DNA of 64,000 nt from an uncultured Methylophilaceae bacterium (GCA_903870995.1 CAIQFD010000015.1:16721-80720), one strand, 5' to 3'; positions 42,434 to 55,076 are shown, counted from the stretch's first letter. Numbers and translations: made by a program. Notes: generated from the letters alone by a model not told the origin.

Positions 42434-44875
42434 TTAATGTTTGGTTATGGTTGAAACTTCGACCTCTTTTACCTCATTCACAACATCTGCAACAGCCACA
42501 ACCTCTTCTACAACCTCAGGCATACGCTCTAAAGCATATTCCAAGACCTCATCAATCCATTTTACAGGATGGATTTCTAATCCATTTTTTACATTCTCAG
42601 GAATCTCTGTCAAATCTTTCACGTTTTGGTCAGGAATCAAAACAGTCTTGATGCCACCACGATGCGCTGCTAAAAGCTTTTCTTTCAAACCACCAATTGG
42701 TAACACCTCGCCTCGCAAGGTGATTTCACCGGTCATCGCGACATCAGCACGAACTGGAATATTCGTTAGCACTGAAACCAGTGCTGTCGTAATGCCAATA
42801 CCAGCACTTGGGCCATCCTTAGGCGTTGCTCCCTCAGGGAAGTGGATATGAATGTCATTCTTTTCATAAAAGTCCTGAGGAATACCTAGACGTTTAGCAC
42901 GGCTTCGCACGACGCTCATTGCCGCTTGAATCGACTCTTGCATCACGTCGCCAAGCTTGCCCGTAGTGATTGTCTTGCCTTTACCTGGCATCGCCACTGA
43001 CTCAATCGTTAACAAATCACCACCCACTTGTGTCCAAGCTAAGCCTGTTACTTGACCTACTTGATTTTCTTTTGCGGCAAGGCCGTAATCAAAACGCTGA
43101 ACACCAAGGTACTTCTCTACGATTTCCGGCGTCACGACAATCTGCTCAACCTTGCTATCTTTAGCCAAGCTTAATTTTGCCGTTAAAATATCTTTCACAA
43201 CCTTACGACAAATTTTTGAAATTTCCCTATCAAGGCTACGAACACCCGCTTCACGTGTGTAGTAACGAATAATTTCCTGTACAGATGCTTCAGAAATTTC
43301 AATCTCAGTCGCTTTTAAACCATGCGCTTTTAACTGCTTAGGCACCAAGTAACGCATCGCAATATTGAGTTTTTCATCTTCTGTATATCCAGCAAGACGA
43401 ATAATCTCCATACGATCCATCAAGGCCTCTGGAATATTGAGTGAGTTAGACGTTGCCACAAACATCACATCGGACAAATCGTATTCAACTTCAACGTAAT
43501 GATCGACAAAAGTATGGTTTTGTTCTGGATCAAGCACCTCAAGCAATGCAGATGAAGGGTCACCACGCATGTCTTGACCCATCTTATCCACCTCATCCAA
43601 TAGGAATAAAGGATTCTTCACGGATACTTTTGCCATGCTTTGCAAAATCTTACCTGGCATAGAGCCAATGTAAGTGCGACGATGACCACGAATCTCAGAC
43701 TCATCACGCACACCACCTAAAGCAACGCGCACAAATTTACGGTTAATTGCTTTAGCGATGCTTTGACCAAGCGAAGTCTTACCCACGCCAGGAGGACCAA
43801 CCAAACATAAGATTGGCGCTTTTGATTTATCAACGCGTTGTTGAACAGCAAGATACTCAACAATACGCTCTTTCACTTTCTCAAGACCGTAATGGTCTTC
43901 ATCAAGGATACGTTGCGCCTCAACCAAGTCTTTATGGATTTTGGTTTTCTTCTTCCAAGGCAGATTAACCAATGTTTCAATGTAGTTACGTACCACGCTA
44001 GCTTCCGCTGACATCGGCGACATCATTCTTAGCTTCTTCATTTCCGAATTAGCTTTATCCAACGCCTCTTTTGGCATTTTTGCGGCATCAATTTTCTTAG
44101 CTAACTCGTCGATATCCGCATTCTCGTCCTGCTCGCCAAGCTCTTTCTGAATTGCTTTCACTTGCTCATTCAAATAGTACTCACGCTGACTCTTTTCCAT
44201 TTGGCGTTTTACTCGCCCGCGGATGCGTTTCTCTACCTGCAAGATATCAATCTCGCCTTCCATCACGCCAAGTAAATGCTCAAGACGTTGAGAGACGCTA
44301 AACATCTCAAGAATGCTTTGCTTTTCTTCCAACTTCAACGTGAGGTGCGCTGTGATAGTGTCAGCCAAACGACTTGCATCTTCGATCGTTGCAAGTGAAG
44401 TCAAAATCTCAGGTGGGATTTTTTTATTGAGTTTTACGTATTGGTCAAACTGCGTAAAAACAGTGCGCATCAAGGCTTGCACTTCATGATCATCTTCTGG
44501 TGCATCAACAATGACTTCAGCTTTCGCTGTAAAACACTCTTCCGTATCTTGAAACTCAACCAATTTAGCGCGACTAACCCCCTCAACCAACACCTTTACC
44601 GTGCCATCAGGCAACTTAAGCATCTGCAGCACGGTGGCAATCGTGCCGACTTCATAGAGGTCAGATGCGTCAGGTTCGTCTTTATTTGCGGATTTTTGCG
44701 CCACCAAAAAGATTTGCTTGTTACCTTCAGAAGCAATTTCTAGGGCTTTTACTGATTTAGCACGCCCCACAAAAAGTGGAATAACCAGATGCGGGTAAAC
44801 GACCACATCGCGCAATGGCAATAGCGGCAAAAATCCTGCGTCTGGGGTAAAAGTTGGCAATGTTTGTTCTGTCAT
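42434..44875 (-). CDS. lon: ATP-dependent protease La
   Basis: [18 protein letters not shown] Walker [22 protein letters not shown] catalytic Ser site. Confidence 0.98.
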   Translation of the reverse strand: MTEQTLPTFTPDAGFLPLLPLRDVVVYPHLVIPLFVGRAKSVKALEIASEGNKQIFLVAQKSANKDEPDASDLYEVGTIATVLQMLKLPDGTVKVLVEGVSRAKLVEFQDTEECFTAKAEVIVDAPEDDHEVQALMRTVFTQFDQYVKLNKKIPPEILTSLATIEDASRLADTITAHLTLKLEEKQSILEMFSVSQRLEHLLGVMEGEIDILQVEKRIRGRVKRQMEKSQREYYLNEQVKAIQKELGEQDENADIDELAKKIDAAKMPKEALDKANSEMKKLRMMSPMSAEASVVRNYIETLVNLPWKKKTKIHKDLVEAQRILDEDHYGLEKVKERIVEYLAVQQRVDKSKAPILCLVGPPGVGKTSLGQSIAKAINRKFVRVALGGVRDESEIRGHRRTYIGSMPGKILQSMAKVSVKNPLFLLDEVDKMGQDMRGDPSSALLEVLDPEQNHTFVDHYVEVEYDLSDVMFVATSNSLNIPEALMDRMEIIRLAGYTEDEKLNIAMRYLVPKQLKAHGLKATEIEISEASVQEIIRYYTREAGVRSLDREISKICRKVVKDILTAKLSLAKDSKVEQIVVTPEIVEKYLGVQRFDYGLAAKENQVGQVTGLAWTQVGGDLLTIESVAMPGKGKTITTGKLGDVMQESIQAAMSVVRSRAKRLGIPQDFYEKNDIHIHFPEGATPKDGPSAGIGITTALVSVLTNIPVRADVAMTGEITLRGEVLPIGGLKEKLLAAHRGGIKTVLIPDQNVKDLTEIPENVKNGLEIHPVKWIDEVLEYALERMPEVVEEVVAVADVVNEVKEVEVSTITKH

Positions 44876-44931
44876 GAGAAAGCCTTTAGCGTTAGCTTCG
44901 TTCGGCGATATACCAAACGTGTATGCAATCT

Positions 44932-44959
44932 AGTTGGGGATTAACGCTGGCGCTTCAAG
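44932..44959 (-). promoter_or_regulatory. Putative sigma-32 heat-shock promoter for lon
   Basis: Minus strand CTTGAA (44959-44954) -N14- CCCCAACT (44939-44932); 57-84 nt upstream of lon ATG. Confidence 0.75.
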
Positions 44960-44971
44960 TGCCAGCGTTAA
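44941..44971. repeat. Inverted repeat / strong hairpin between clpX and lon
   Basis: TTAACGCTGGC-GCTTCAAGT-GCCAGCGTTAA: 11-bp perfect arms with further pairing inside. Confidence 0.85.
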
Positions 44972-45021
44972 TTATTTTTAGTATTTAGATTTCGGTTAAA
45001 TTAAATACCAAAAGAACTTAT

Positions 45022-46290
45022 TTAGCTAGCTGATTCGGCCGTGCGCGGCTCTTCTGAGTAAATCAAGATGGGTGGATTATCACCTTTGATCGTGCCCTCA
45101 TCGACCACAACCTTGCTCAGGTTGGTCATGGAAGGCAAATCAAACATGATTTCAAGCAAAGCGTGCTCCATAATAGAGCGCAAGCCACGCGCACCTGTCT
45201 TACGTTCAAGTGCTTTTTTGGAGATCAAGCGAAGTGCATCTTCACGGAACTCCAACTCAACACCTTCCATCTTGAAGAGCTTAGCGAACTGTTTAGTTAG
45301 GGCATTCTTTGGCTCAACCAAAATTGTCATGAGCGCGTTTTCATCTAGCGACTCTAACGTTGCAATCGCAGGCAAACGACCCACGAACTCAGGGATCAAA
45401 CCAAATTTAATTAAGTCCTCTGGCTCAACGTCGCGTAACACTTCACCGATCGCACGCGAGTCTTCTTTGCTCTTTACTTCAGCACCAAAGCCAATACCAC
45501 CTTTTTCGGAACGTCGGCGAATTACCTTATCCAAGCCATCAAATGCACCACCGCAAATGAAAAGAATATTGGTCGTATCTAACTGAACGAACTCTTGGTT
45601 TGGATGCTTACGACCACCTTGAGGCGGCACAGAAGCCACAGTACCCTCGATTAACTTAAGCAAGGCTTGTTGCACGCCCTCTCCAGAAACATCACGAGTA
45701 ATGGATGGATTCTCTGACTTACGTGAAATCTTGTCGATTTCATCGATATAAACAATGCCACGCTGCGCTTTATCAATGTCATAGTCACATTTTTGAAGCA
45801 ACTTTTGCATGATATTTTCAACGTCTTCACCGACATAACCAGCCTCAGTCAATGTGGTTGCATCCGCCATAACGAATGGCACATCTAAAAGACGCGCTAG
45901 CGTTTGTGCAAGCAAGGTCTTACCTGAGCCAGTAGGGCCAATCACTAAAATGTTACTCTTAGCAATTTCCACATCATCTTTTGCAGTTGGTTGATCTAAA
46001 CGCTTGTAATGGTTGTAAACCGCCACAGCCAAGCTTTTCTTAGCTTGCACCTGACCAATGACATACTGATCAAGATTCGCACAGATCTCTTTCGGCGTTG
46101 GAAGCTTTTTGTCGCCAACTTTTTCGCCATCAGCGGTTTGCGCTTCTTCACGAATAATGTCGTTACAAAGGTCAACGCACTCATCACAAATGAATACAGA
46201 TGGGCCAGCAATCAGTTTTTTAACTTCATGCTGACTTTTACCGCAAAACGAACAATAAAGTAGTTTTTCGTCTGATGCGTTTGTAGTCAT
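45022..46290 (-). CDS. clpX: ATP-dependent Clp protease ATP-binding subunit ClpX
   Basis: [30 protein letters not shown] zinc-binding domain; [17 protein letters not shown]. Confidence 0.98.
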   Translation of the reverse strand: MTTNASDEKLLYCSFCGKSQHEVKKLIAGPSVFICDECVDLCNDIIREEAQTADGEKVGDKKLPTPKEICANLDQYVIGQVQAKKSLAVAVYNHYKRLDQPTAKDDVEIAKSNILVIGPTGSGKTLLAQTLARLLDVPFVMADATTLTEAGYVGEDVENIMQKLLQKCDYDIDKAQRGIVYIDEIDKISRKSENPSITRDVSGEGVQQALLKLIEGTVASVPPQGGRKHPNQEFVQLDTTNILFICGGAFDGLDKVIRRRSEKGGIGFGAEVKSKEDSRAIGEVLRDVEPEDLIKFGLIPEFVGRLPAIATLESLDENALMTILVEPKNALTKQFAKLFKMEGVELEFREDALRLISKKALERKTGARGLRSIMEHALLEIMFDLPSMTNLSKVVVDEGTIKGDNPPILIYSEEPRTAESAS

Positions 46291-46345
46291 TAACTATTCC
46301 TAAATATCTCTATATGAATTTGATGCTTATTTGCTGCAAAGCCAC

Positions 46346-46999
46346 TTAAGCAGCTTCAGGACGATTTTCAATCACTTTATCAATCAAGCCATAAGCTACT
46401 GATTGCTCAGCGCTCATGAAATTATCACGCTCTGTATCGCGGTCAATTTCATCAGCTGTACGGCCCGTGTGGTGCGCCAAAATTTCATTGAGCTTCGCAC
46501 GCAAATACAAAATCTCTTTCGCGTGAATCTCAATATCCGTTGACTGACCTTGGAAGCCGCCAGATGGTTGGTGAATCATAATGCGAGAGTTTGGCAAGCT
46601 AAAACGCTTATCTTTAGCACCAGCCGCCAATAAGAAAGCGCCCATGCTCGCCGCTTGACCAATACACAAAGTGCTCACGTCAGGCTTGATGAATTGCATG
46701 GTGTCATAAATAGACATCCCTGCAGTCACTGAGCCTCCAGGTGAATTGATGTAAAGCGAAATATCCTTATCTGGATTTTCGGCTTCCAAAAACAATAGCT
46801 GGGCCACAACTAAGTTGGCCGTCATGTCATTCACTGGACCAACCAAGAAAATCACGCGTTCTTTAAGTAGGCGTGAGTAAATGTCATAAGAGCGCTCACC
46901 ACGGCCGCTTTGTTCAACGACCATAGGGATATAACCAAGACCTTGCGTATCCATGGTATTCATCATGTCCTTCATCTCGTGGCGACTAGGTGTATGCAT
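46346..46999 (-). CDS. clpP: ATP-dependent Clp protease proteolytic subunit ClpP
   Basis: [31 protein letters not shown]. Confidence 0.97.
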   Translation of the reverse strand: MHTPSRHEMKDMMNTMDTQGLGYIPMVVEQSGRGERSYDIYSRLLKERVIFLVGPVNDMTANLVVAQLLFLEAENPDKDISLYINSPGGSVTAGMSIYDTMQFIKPDVSTLCIGQAASMGAFLLAAGAKDKRFSLPNSRIMIHQPSGGFQGQSTDIEIHAKEILYLRAKLNEILAHHTGRTADEIDRDTERDNFMSAEQSVAYGLIDKVIENRPEAA

Positions 47000-48303
47000 T
47001 AAGCGTTACCCATTAAATCGTCAAATTTAACTTTTTTGTCTGTTACTTTTGCAGTAGCCAATACCCAGTTCACAACATTTTCTTCAGTTGCCAACGCTGC
47101 TGGCTCATCAAGACGCTTAACGTCATCGTAGTACCAACGCACAACATCTTCAGGACGCTCAAAGCTCACTGAGAATTGATCAACCATCGCACGCACTTGG
47201 TCAGCATTGGCTTGTAATGAGTTCTCATTTACCAAATGCATCAACACTAAGCGCAATGTCGCGCCGCGCCTTGCTTGCTCTTCAAACATTGAAGGCTCAA
47301 GCGTAACGTTAGCCAAATCAACACCACGTTGTTGCAAGTTGTGACGTGACATTTGCATCAAGCGATCGATTTCCATACCAAGCAACGCATTAGGTAAATC
47401 AAATTTAGCATTCGCAACTAGCGCATCAAACACTTGTTCTTTCACATTTTGACGAACGCGCTTAGTCACTTCTTGTGACAAGCTTTCTTTAATTTCAGCT
47501 TTCATTTTTGCAACATCGCCGTCGTCAACGCCCAATGTTTTAGCAAATTCAGCATCAATTTCTGGCAATTTCACTTGTGCAACTTCAACAAAATTTACTT
47601 TGTATGAAACTGTTTTACCAGCCAATTGCTCTGGTTGATGATCCGCTGGATAAGTAATGTCAAAAGTAGCTTCAGCACCCGCTTTAGCACCAACCAAATT
47701 GTCATCAAACTGAGGAACGCGGCCACCTTCACCAATCACCAAATCGATAGTTTGGCTACCAGTGCTTTCCACTTCGTTACCATCAATAGAGGCGCTAAGA
47801 CCAAGCTTCACTTTGTCGCCTTTTTTGGCCGCACGTTTAACTGGTTCAAAGGTAGCGCGTTGTTTAACAAGCACATCCAATGTTCTTTGAACGTCTGCTT
47901 CAGACACTTCTAGCGAAGGACGCTCAACTTTAACTTTACTTAAGTCGCCAATTTCAACTTCTGGGAATACTTCAAAAGTAGCGACATATTCAAACTCTTT
48001 ATCAGCTTCAGCAAATGGCTTGTGCTCAATATTTGGGTATCCAGCAACACGTAGCTTGTTTGATTCAACACCTTCAGAGAATGAGCGCTCAACAGCGTTA
48101 GTCAAAGCCTCATCACGGGCTTGTGCACCGTATTGTTGTTGTACCAATTTTGCTGGCACTTTACCTGGACGGAAACCAGGCAATTTAGCAGTGCGCATCA
48201 ATTGACCGATACGTTGATTAATTTCATCCTCAATTGGTTTCATCGGCACGGTTACCGTCATACGGCGTTCTAGTTTGCTGATGATTTCAACGGTTGCTGA
48301 CAT
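46999..48303 (-). CDS. tig: Trigger factor
   Basis: [19 protein letters not shown]; PPIase domain; upstream of clpP and clpX. Confidence 0.97.
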   Translation of the reverse strand: MSATVEIISKLERRMTVTVPMKPIEDEINQRIGQLMRTAKLPGFRPGKVPAKLVQQQYGAQARDEALTNAVERSFSEGVESNKLRVAGYPNIEHKPFAEADKEFEYVATFEVFPEVEIGDLSKVKVERPSLEVSEADVQRTLDVLVKQRATFEPVKRAAKKGDKVKLGLSASIDGNEVESTGSQTIDLVIGEGGRVPQFDDNLVGAKAGAEATFDITYPADHQPEQLAGKTVSYKVNFVEVAQVKLPEIDAEFAKTLGVDDGDVAKMKAEIKESLSQEVTKRVRQNVKEQVFDALVANAKFDLPNALLGMEIDRLMQMSRHNLQQRGVDLANVTLEPSMFEEQARRGATLRLVLMHLVNENSLQANADQVRAMVDQFSVSFERPEDVVRWYYDDVKRLDEPAALATEENVVNWVLATAKVTDKKVKFDDLMGNA

Positions 48304-48411
48304 GTGCTGTGTTCCTTAATTCAAGAAGTGGGTATGTAAATTTGAAGCAAACTGTTTGATTCGTTTACGAAACGCTAAAACAGCTGTTTCTCTTAATTAT
48401 TTAAGCGAAAG

Positions 48412-48439
48412 ATTATAACACAGGAGATTTTTTTGATAA
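48412..48439 (-). promoter_or_regulatory. Putative tig promoter
   Basis: Minus strand TTATCA-N16-TATAAT, leaving a ~100-nt 5' UTR. Confidence 0.4.
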
Positions 48440-48467
48440 TCGGCTTTAATAATTGCCGAAAAAAGAC

Positions 48468-51400
48468 TTATGCAAGCAGACTTGAGAGATGCGTCAATAA
48501 AGCATCCTCATGAATTGGCTTACCCATAAACCCATTTACACCGAGGTTTGCAGCTAAGGTTTGATGCTTTTCGGCCGTGCGAGAGCTAATAACAACAATC
48601 GGAATTGTCGCAGTGAGCGCATCATTTCTAAGATGGCGCACTAAGTCAAAGCCGTCCATGTGCGGCATTTCGATATCCGTCAAAATAATATCAGGCCTAA
48701 GCTCCTGAAGTGCCTGCAAAGCATCGATACCGTTAATTGCCGTGACGACACGATAATTTGCTCTCTCCAGCAGCCGGGACATCACTTTACGCATCGTTAA
48801 GGAGTCATCAACCACCAAGACCATAGGCCGACTATCCCGGGATTGTTTATGACTCACACTCACGCCGCCGGCAACCAGTCTTTCCCTGTGTGCAATTTGA
48901 AGCGGATTTAGCACATAAACAATTTGGCCATCTCCCAACACGGAAGCACCAACGACACCAGCCATGCGCGCCAGCTGCGGTCCAAGCGGCTTCATCACCA
49001 ACTCTTGATTACCCACCACCTCATCCACTTGCAATGCGATTAAATGCTGGCCGCTTCTTAACAAAATAATCGGCGTATAAACCTGCGACTCAGCTTCATG
49101 CTCCGCGCCAATCAAACGTCCTAAGTAATGGAGTGGATAAGCGCATGTATTCCAAGCAAAAGCTCCCAATGTTTGAGCTTCAGTCAACGCAGTTAATTTA
49201 ATCTTATGCACCTGTTCAACCATCACCGCAGGCAATGCAATCTTAAGACTTCCAACTCGCACCATGACAACCTGCGCAACAGACAATGTGACAGGCAAGT
49301 AGAGACTAAATGCGGCACCAACCCCTTCATTGTTAGCAACATCAATTCGGCCACCCAAAGCACTGACTTCGCTACGTACTGCGTCCAAACCCACGCCTCG
49401 GCCAGAAATCTGTGACACCGCTGATGCTGTACTAAATCCTGGCTCAAACATCATGGCCAATAAAGCTGGATCGCTGACTTCTTGATCAGGAAGCATTCTT
49501 CCCTGCTCTACCGCTTTATGACGAATTTTATCTAAGCGAACGCCTGCCCCATCATCAGTCACCACAATCGATATCTCATCGTTTTCTCGCTTGACCTTGA
49601 TGGACACATGACCCAGCAAATCTTTGCGTGCCTTAGCCCTACCTTCAGGAACTTCCAATCCATGCGCGACAGCATTACGCAACAAATGCTCTAAGGCTCC
49701 AGCAATATGCTCAAGCATACTTCGATCAATATCCACGTGCTCACCATCAATCACAAGTTGAGCGCGCTTACCAAGTTCACGAGCGGTTTGCCTCACAATA
49801 CGATGCAAGCGCTCAGAAATACTAAAGAACGGCACCATCCGAATGCCAATTAAGGTGTATTGCAATTCGCGGTTCATACGGCTTTGTTGAGACAAAGCAG
49901 ATTCTGTTTCATCAAGGTTTTGGGTGAGCGACTGCTGGACTGTTGCCACGTCATTCACCGTTTCAGCCATCAATCTCGTTAGCTCTTGAAGTCGAGTAAA
50001 TCGATCAAACTCTAAAGGATCAAAGGACTCATGCACCTCTTGCAAATGTGCCATGCGTGACTGCAATGTACTTTCCGCTTCAATTTCCATTTCACGCAAC
50101 TGCGCTTTTAAACGCACCAACGTATCCGTTAAGTCATGTGAATAATGCTTAAAGCTTTGCATTTCCCGTTCCATTCTGGAACGAGCAATACTAATTTCAC
50201 CCGCATCATTAACGAGCCTATCGAGCACATCAGCACGCAGTCGCAGCTGCTGTGCTCCAGCGTCGATGAATGATGTTAACGCCCCATCGACTGAGTCAGT
50301 GTCGTGCTTTGAGATATCCAATGCTGGCTGAGCAACAGTTGCATGTTTGCGCTCAAGCTGATTTGCAATTAAATCTAAATGTTCAAACAACCCATCAAAA
50401 TCAATGCGATCAGGCTCTTCAGTCAATGCAGTCGTTACCACATCTTCTAAGGCATGCACGGCTTCGCCCAACGCCATCTTACCCACCATGCGAGCACTGC
50501 CTTTTAAAGTATGCAATGCACGCTGTAAGTTTTCAGCATGAGACCTAGCGTCAGGCAAGCTGTGCCAAGCTCTCAAACCCTCGCCTGATTGCCTAAGCAA
50601 ATCAATTGACTCTTCAGCAAACATCTCCAACAAGCCATCATCTACAACCTCTTGCTCATTAGTGAAGTCCTCCGCATCAACCACTGTTAAAGCCGTTTGA
50701 CTCACCAATGCAATTGCGTCTTTAATTTCTTTAATTAGCTTGGTTGCTCGTTTCGGCGGAGTTAAAGCCTTCGCTTTTTCCAGCATCCGCCCTATTGCAG
50801 TAACACATTGAGTAAAAAGCTTAACGTCTCGCGCAGACCAATTGATCAGCTCTTCATCCAGCCAATACTCCAAATGCCTAGATAGCGACTCTATTGCTGG
50901 AAATCCAGCAGCACCGGAATTACTTGCCAAAGTATGTGCTGCACGGCGCACAGCGTCTAAAGATGACAGTGTTCCAACTTTACTAAGCGACGTTTGCGCA
51001 ACATTAAGCACGTGCAAATGCTGATGCGCTTCCTCAATAAAAATCTCAAATAATGCCCGACTAATTTTTTGCGTACCACCAATCAGAAGCTGCTCGTTTT
51101 TAGTGTCGACTAGGTTATTGAGCAAACTCAGTTGCAGCTTGTCTGCTTCTTGCCGCCATACGCTTAAATCCAAATGGAATGATTTTTTGGCACTTAACAT
51201 CACTAAAGCATCAGCAACAAACTCCGCCACACGCTCTGCAAAATCAATTAACTCGGACTTTAGCGTGATATTCTGATCAATCACTTGATTAAATAAGCCC
51301 TCTGCCAGCCATGCAAGCTCACCTAGAGAGGTTAGGCCAACCATACGCCCACTCCCTTTCAAGGTATGAAAGCCTCGTCTAAGGGCTATTAAATGCTCAG

Positions 51401-53312
51401 AGTCGATTAGATTTTCCTTTAAAGATTGAATGCTGACTGCAATAGAAGCGATCACCTCTTCTGCCTCTTGCAAAAAGACATCCTGCATTTCGTCATCTTC
51501 AACGACATCCTCTTGAGCCATTTTAATCGCAGCATCCGCCAAATCACTTGGGGATAACAATGGGTCTTCTGAGCTAGTCTGAACCTCCAAACTAAGCCTC
51601 AATGCTGAAAGTGAAAGATCCAGCGCGTTTAAACGGCTAGCATTGATGCGCGGCAAATCCTCTACAAACAACCTGAGCAAACTCAATGCGTCAGCCAAGC
51701 GTTCAAATTGATTAGTTTGCACAGCTTGTAAGCCAAACTGCTGTGTTATCTGCTGACTCACACTAATGACCTGCATTGGTGTTGGCATATTAAGCATATC
51801 GAATGCAGCGAGCAGTTGCTTAAAAGGTTCTTTTAAAGCATTGAGATCATCCGTTTTCTCCGGGCTTCTAAAAACCCCATCCAAAATCTGCTCACAAACA
51901 GACAGCGCATCTTTAATCTGCGTTGCTAATGCATTCAACACATCGTCGGCCAAACCATGCTGTGCGCCGTTTACATTCGCCACATCACCCATGATCAGTT
52001 GAGAGATATTCTGTATGCGCTGCGCCTGAGTCATCAAGTGCGCCAAGTCATCGTGATTAATCTGCGAATAGTGACGCAAAGCATCATCAAGCAACGCTAA
52101 TCCCGCAGCGACCTCAACCAAAGCATCCTCAGTCGGCTTAAGCCCGCTCTCATCCCATACTTGCGCAAAAACATTCATGGACACAAGTAATTTAATCACG
52201 CCTTGCTGACCCCAATCTCCCGAAAGATCTAGCAAAGTTTGCGTTTTATCAACAAAGCTTGCAAAAGCACCTGCCTTATCTTGAGACACATCCATCCAAA
52301 TTGATTTCAAATGCTCAACTTCAATCAGTATCGGCTCAATCATCTCGAGCTCATTCACTACAGGCGCGATTGATTGAGACTCAACCAGCCGTTCTGAACC
52401 ACGCAATGCGACTGCCAAGCGACGTTTTGGATCGGCCTTAGGCATCAAGTCTTCTAATAAAAACAGGGATTTAACTTGGGATATTTTTTCTGCAGTCACT
52501 TCAGCGACGGCGATAAAGTAAAGCATGTCTTTTAACAACAACTGATTGGCGCGGCTATTACCAGACTCCAAAGCGCGTAATTGCTGATCGATGCGTCGTA
52601 ACGTTTTTTTAACATATGGATGCTGAGCAATTGGAGCTTGCGCTAAGGTATGAACAAATGCACTAGCAACCCACCAAAACAATCTTTGACTCGCTTGCTC
52701 TTGCACTAACTGGACTTGCTCTAACACATCAATCATGTCTTGCAAGTTAGCGTCCAATGGGGACTTTAACCACTCAAGCAAGGCGCGCTGAAAGATATTT
52801 CTTTGCGTGTTAAGAAAAGCTGATGAATCTTCAGGCAAAAAGAAAGCTTGTGACTGAATTTCTTGAGGCGGTCTCTGATTAAGTGTGGGAAAAAATAGCA
52901 CAGAAGGCTCAAGCACCTCTCCACGGCAATTGGCCATTTTTTCCAAACCGTCGAACAACTTAAGCGCCTGATCAGGCTCGCCATTCAGTAAAGTTTGAAG
53001 GTAATGCGTGAGCTCAAACAAAGCCTGCTTAATCGTCGCCAAAACATCTTGGGTAGCCGCCAACACTTGTTTTTCAATTACGCTAATCAGCGTTTCAATC
53101 TCAAAACAAAATCGCTTACACCCTTCAAGACCAACCATATCCAGCGCACCTCTCACTTGATTCAAATGCGTTAGTGCGTGTTTTAATGTGGATGTATTTT
53201 CAGGGTGAGTTTCAAAAGCCTCAAGCTGACTAACCACTTGATCAAGCGCCAGTTTGATCTCATCATGCACCCAAGTGAGCGGACCTATATCGAAGGCTTC
53301 TGACACGTTCAA
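48468..53312 (-). CDS. chpA: Pil-Chp hybrid chemotaxis histidine kinase (ChpA/PilL-like: multiple Hpt, HATPase, CheW, REC)
   Basis: 1614 aa; FHTLKGSGRMVGL, AHTLASNSGAAGF and LHTLKGSARMVGK Hpt motifs; HLLRNAVAHGLEVPEGR; GRGVGLDAV; C-terminal MVLVVDDSLTMRKVMSRLL receiver. Confidence 0.95.
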   Translation of the reverse strand: MNVSEAFDIGPLTWVHDEIKLALDQVVSQLEAFETHPENTSTLKHALTHLNQVRGALDMVGLEGCKRFCFEIETLISVIEKQVLAATQDVLATIKQALFELTHYLQTLLNGEPDQALKLFDGLEKMANCRGEVLEPSVLFFPTLNQRPPQEIQSQAFFLPEDSSAFLNTQRNIFQRALLEWLKSPLDANLQDMIDVLEQVQLVQEQASQRLFWWVASAFVHTLAQAPIAQHPYVKKTLRRIDQQLRALESGNSRANQLLLKDMLYFIAVAEVTAEKISQVKSLFLLEDLMPKADPKRRLAVALRGSERLVESQSIAPVVNELEMIEPILIEVEHLKSIWMDVSQDKAGAFASFVDKTQTLLDLSGDWGQQGVIKLLVSMNVFAQVWDESGLKPTEDALVEVAAGLALLDDALRHYSQINHDDLAHLMTQAQRIQNISQLIMGDVANVNGAQHGLADDVLNALATQIKDALSVCEQILDGVFRSPEKTDDLNALKEPFKQLLAAFDMLNMPTPMQVISVSQQITQQFGLQAVQTNQFERLADALSLLRLFVEDLPRINASRLNALDLSLSALRLSLEVQTSSEDPLLSPSDLADAAIKMAQEDVVEDDEMQDVFLQEAEEVIASIAVSIQSLKENLIDSEHLIALRRGFHTLKGSGRMVGLTSLGELAWLAEGLFNQVIDQNITLKSELIDFAERVAEFVADALVMLSAKKSFHLDLSVWRQEADKLQLSLLNNLVDTKNEQLLIGGTQKISRALFEIFIEEAHQHLHVLNVAQTSLSKVGTLSSLDAVRRAAHTLASNSGAAGFPAIESLSRHLEYWLDEELINWSARDVKLFTQCVTAIGRMLEKAKALTPPKRATKLIKEIKDAIALVSQTALTVVDAEDFTNEQEVVDDGLLEMFAEESIDLLRQSGEGLRAWHSLPDARSHAENLQRALHTLKGSARMVGKMALGEAVHALEDVVTTALTEEPDRIDFDGLFEHLDLIANQLERKHATVAQPALDISKHDTDSVDGALTSFIDAGAQQLRLRADVLDRLVNDAGEISIARSRMEREMQSFKHYSHDLTDTLVRLKAQLREMEIEAESTLQSRMAHLQEVHESFDPLEFDRFTRLQELTRLMAETVNDVATVQQSLTQNLDETESALSQQSRMNRELQYTLIGIRMVPFFSISERLHRIVRQTARELGKRAQLVIDGEHVDIDRSMLEHIAGALEHLLRNAVAHGLEVPEGRAKARKDLLGHVSIKVKRENDEISIVVTDDGAGVRLDKIRHKAVEQGRMLPDQEVSDPALLAMMFEPGFSTASAVSQISGRGVGLDAVRSEVSALGGRIDVANNEGVGAAFSLYLPVTLSVAQVVMVRVGSLKIALPAVMVEQVHKIKLTALTEAQTLGAFAWNTCAYPLHYLGRLIGAEHEAESQVYTPIILLRSGQHLIALQVDEVVGNQELVMKPLGPQLARMAGVVGASVLGDGQIVYVLNPLQIAHRERLVAGGVSVSHKQSRDSRPMVLVVDDSLTMRKVMSRLLERANYRVVTAINGIDALQALQELRPDIILTDIEMPHMDGFDLVRHLRNDALTATIPIVVISSRTAEKHQTLAANLGVNGFMGKPIHEDALLTHLSSLLA

Positions 53313-53321
53313 TCCACTCAG

Positions 53322-55058
53322 CTAAGCAAGCTTAAAGCCTGCAACAGACTCACTCAGCTCAACAGCCAAGCCACTCAATTGTCCAACAGACTCTGCAGTC
53401 AGCTTTGTGCCCTCAGTTGTTTGAGAGGTAATATTTTGAATCAACTGCATATTACGAGTGACGGTCGCGGCAGAGTGTGTTTGCGTAGCCGTCGCTTGAG
53501 AAATAGACGCAATCAAACTCGCCAAGCTATTGGTTACCGTTTCAATTTCATTCAACGCCTGTCCTGCAGCATCAGAAAGTCTTGCCCCATCAACCACACC
53601 CTCAGTACTCTTTTCCATTGCAACCACCGCGCTATTGGTATCGGCTTGAATGGTTTTTACAATGACACTAATTTGCTTGGTCGCTTCTGAGGATCGCTCA
53701 GCCAGCCGCTGAACTTCCTCCGCAACCACAGTAAAACCTCGCCCAGCTTCACCGGCTGAAGCTGCCTGAATAGCAGCATTCAATGCCAAAATGTTTGTTT
53801 GCTCAGTAATGTCTGAAATCAGTTCAACAATTTCACTAATCTCTTGGGAGCTCTCACCCAATCGCTTGATACGCTTTGACGTCTCTTGAATTTGCGTGCG
53901 AATTTCATTCATACCAGAAATGGTATTTTGCACAGCCTGTGAGCCTTGTGTAGCCGCTTGCAATGATCGCTTTGCCACTTCCGAAGCTTCGCTAGCGCTG
54001 ACTGATACCTGCGCCATTGAATTTGTCATGTGGTCAACAGCCTGCCCTGTTTCTGCGATCTGCTTGGACTGCTCTTCGGCAGCCAATAAAAGAGATTCAG
54101 AGGTCTGTTGTGCTTGCGCTGTCGCTTGATTAACTTGTGCTGTTGCACGGTTAATTTCTACAACTAAATCTCGTAAACTTTCAATCGTATAGTTTATGGA
54201 ATCTGCAATCGCTCCAGTAATACTTTCCGTCACTTCCGCCTTTACTGTCAAATCGCCGTCTGCCAAGTCTCCCATTTCATCAAGCAATTTAAGGACCGCC
54301 TGTTGATTTTGTTCACTCTCAACTTCTAAGCGCTCAACACCTGAATGGACGTCATTCACCTGGCGCCTACCAAACTCAGCCATAAACACAATCACCACTA
54401 GTGCAAGCAACCCAAGTGCGACCAAAATACTCGAAACCGTTTTTCTTTGCGAAGCCATTAACGCTTGAGTGTTTTTCTCTGATGTGGCTAAGAAACGATT
54501 AACCGAGGATTGATTTAACTCATAACTTGCCATCAGCTCAGGTAAAGCTGTTGCCGCAGATTCAGGACCTACTTTTAGCGCTGGGATATACGTCTTATTT
54601 GCTAGGCTAAAAAAGTTTTCACCAGTCTTAGCAAGGGCATCCAATTCGCCCTGCATATCAGAGTTTTTCAATCGAGCTTGCCAAACACTTATCTGCTTTT
54701 TAAATGCTTGATGATGGACCTCAAATTCTTTAAGCTTTTTAGTCAAAGACGCTTCATCGCCCTTTAATGAAGCAACATACGCTTGATTGAGCAAAGAAAA
54801 GGCCTCTACAGGATAAATGGTTGGCGGCACAACCTCTGCGTGCAAGTCCTGGCGCTCAACTATCGCTTGATAAACCGGCCCATCCACACGAATGTAACTT
54901 ACTGCAGCAAACGTCAGCACAATAAATACTGAAAACGTAAAAATTTGCACGAGCATTTGCTTATGCGCGCCTAAAAAACGATCAACACTAAAACCCTGAC
55001 TATCCATCTTGGATAGCCGACTCAAAAAAGATGTGATTTTATTAAAGTTCATCGCCAT
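53322..55058 (-). CDS. pilJ: PilJ-type methyl-accepting chemotaxis protein
   Basis: Two TM, HAMP-like region, MCP hairpin tip [51 protein letters not shown]. Confidence 0.94.
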   Translation of the reverse strand: MAMNFNKITSFLSRLSKMDSQGFSVDRFLGAHKQMLVQIFTFSVFIVLTFAAVSYIRVDGPVYQAIVERQDLHAEVVPPTIYPVEAFSLLNQAYVASLKGDEASLTKKLKEFEVHHQAFKKQISVWQARLKNSDMQGELDALAKTGENFFSLANKTYIPALKVGPESAATALPELMASYELNQSSVNRFLATSEKNTQALMASQRKTVSSILVALGLLALVVIVFMAEFGRRQVNDVHSGVERLEVESEQNQQAVLKLLDEMGDLADGDLTVKAEVTESITGAIADSINYTIESLRDLVVEINRATAQVNQATAQAQQTSESLLLAAEEQSKQIAETGQAVDHMTNSMAQVSVSASEASEVAKRSLQAATQGSQAVQNTISGMNEIRTQIQETSKRIKRLGESSQEISEIVELISDITEQTNILALNAAIQAASAGEAGRGFTVVAEEVQRLAERSSEATKQISVIVKTIQADTNSAVVAMEKSTEGVVDGARLSDAAGQALNEIETVTNSLASLIASISQATATQTHSAATVTRNMQLIQNITSQTTEGTKLTAESVGQLSGLAVELSESVAGFKLA

Positions 55059-55076
55059 ATTCTTTCCTTTACCCCT

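Noticed and set aside
44941-44980. Plus-strand terminator (hairpin plus TTATTTTT) implying an independent plus-strand sRNA
   Set aside because: No upstream plus-strand promoter or transcript unit is visible; the repeat is better explained by the lon/clpX context.
45068-45586. 172-aa plus-strand ORF
   Set aside because: Antisense shadow of clpX.
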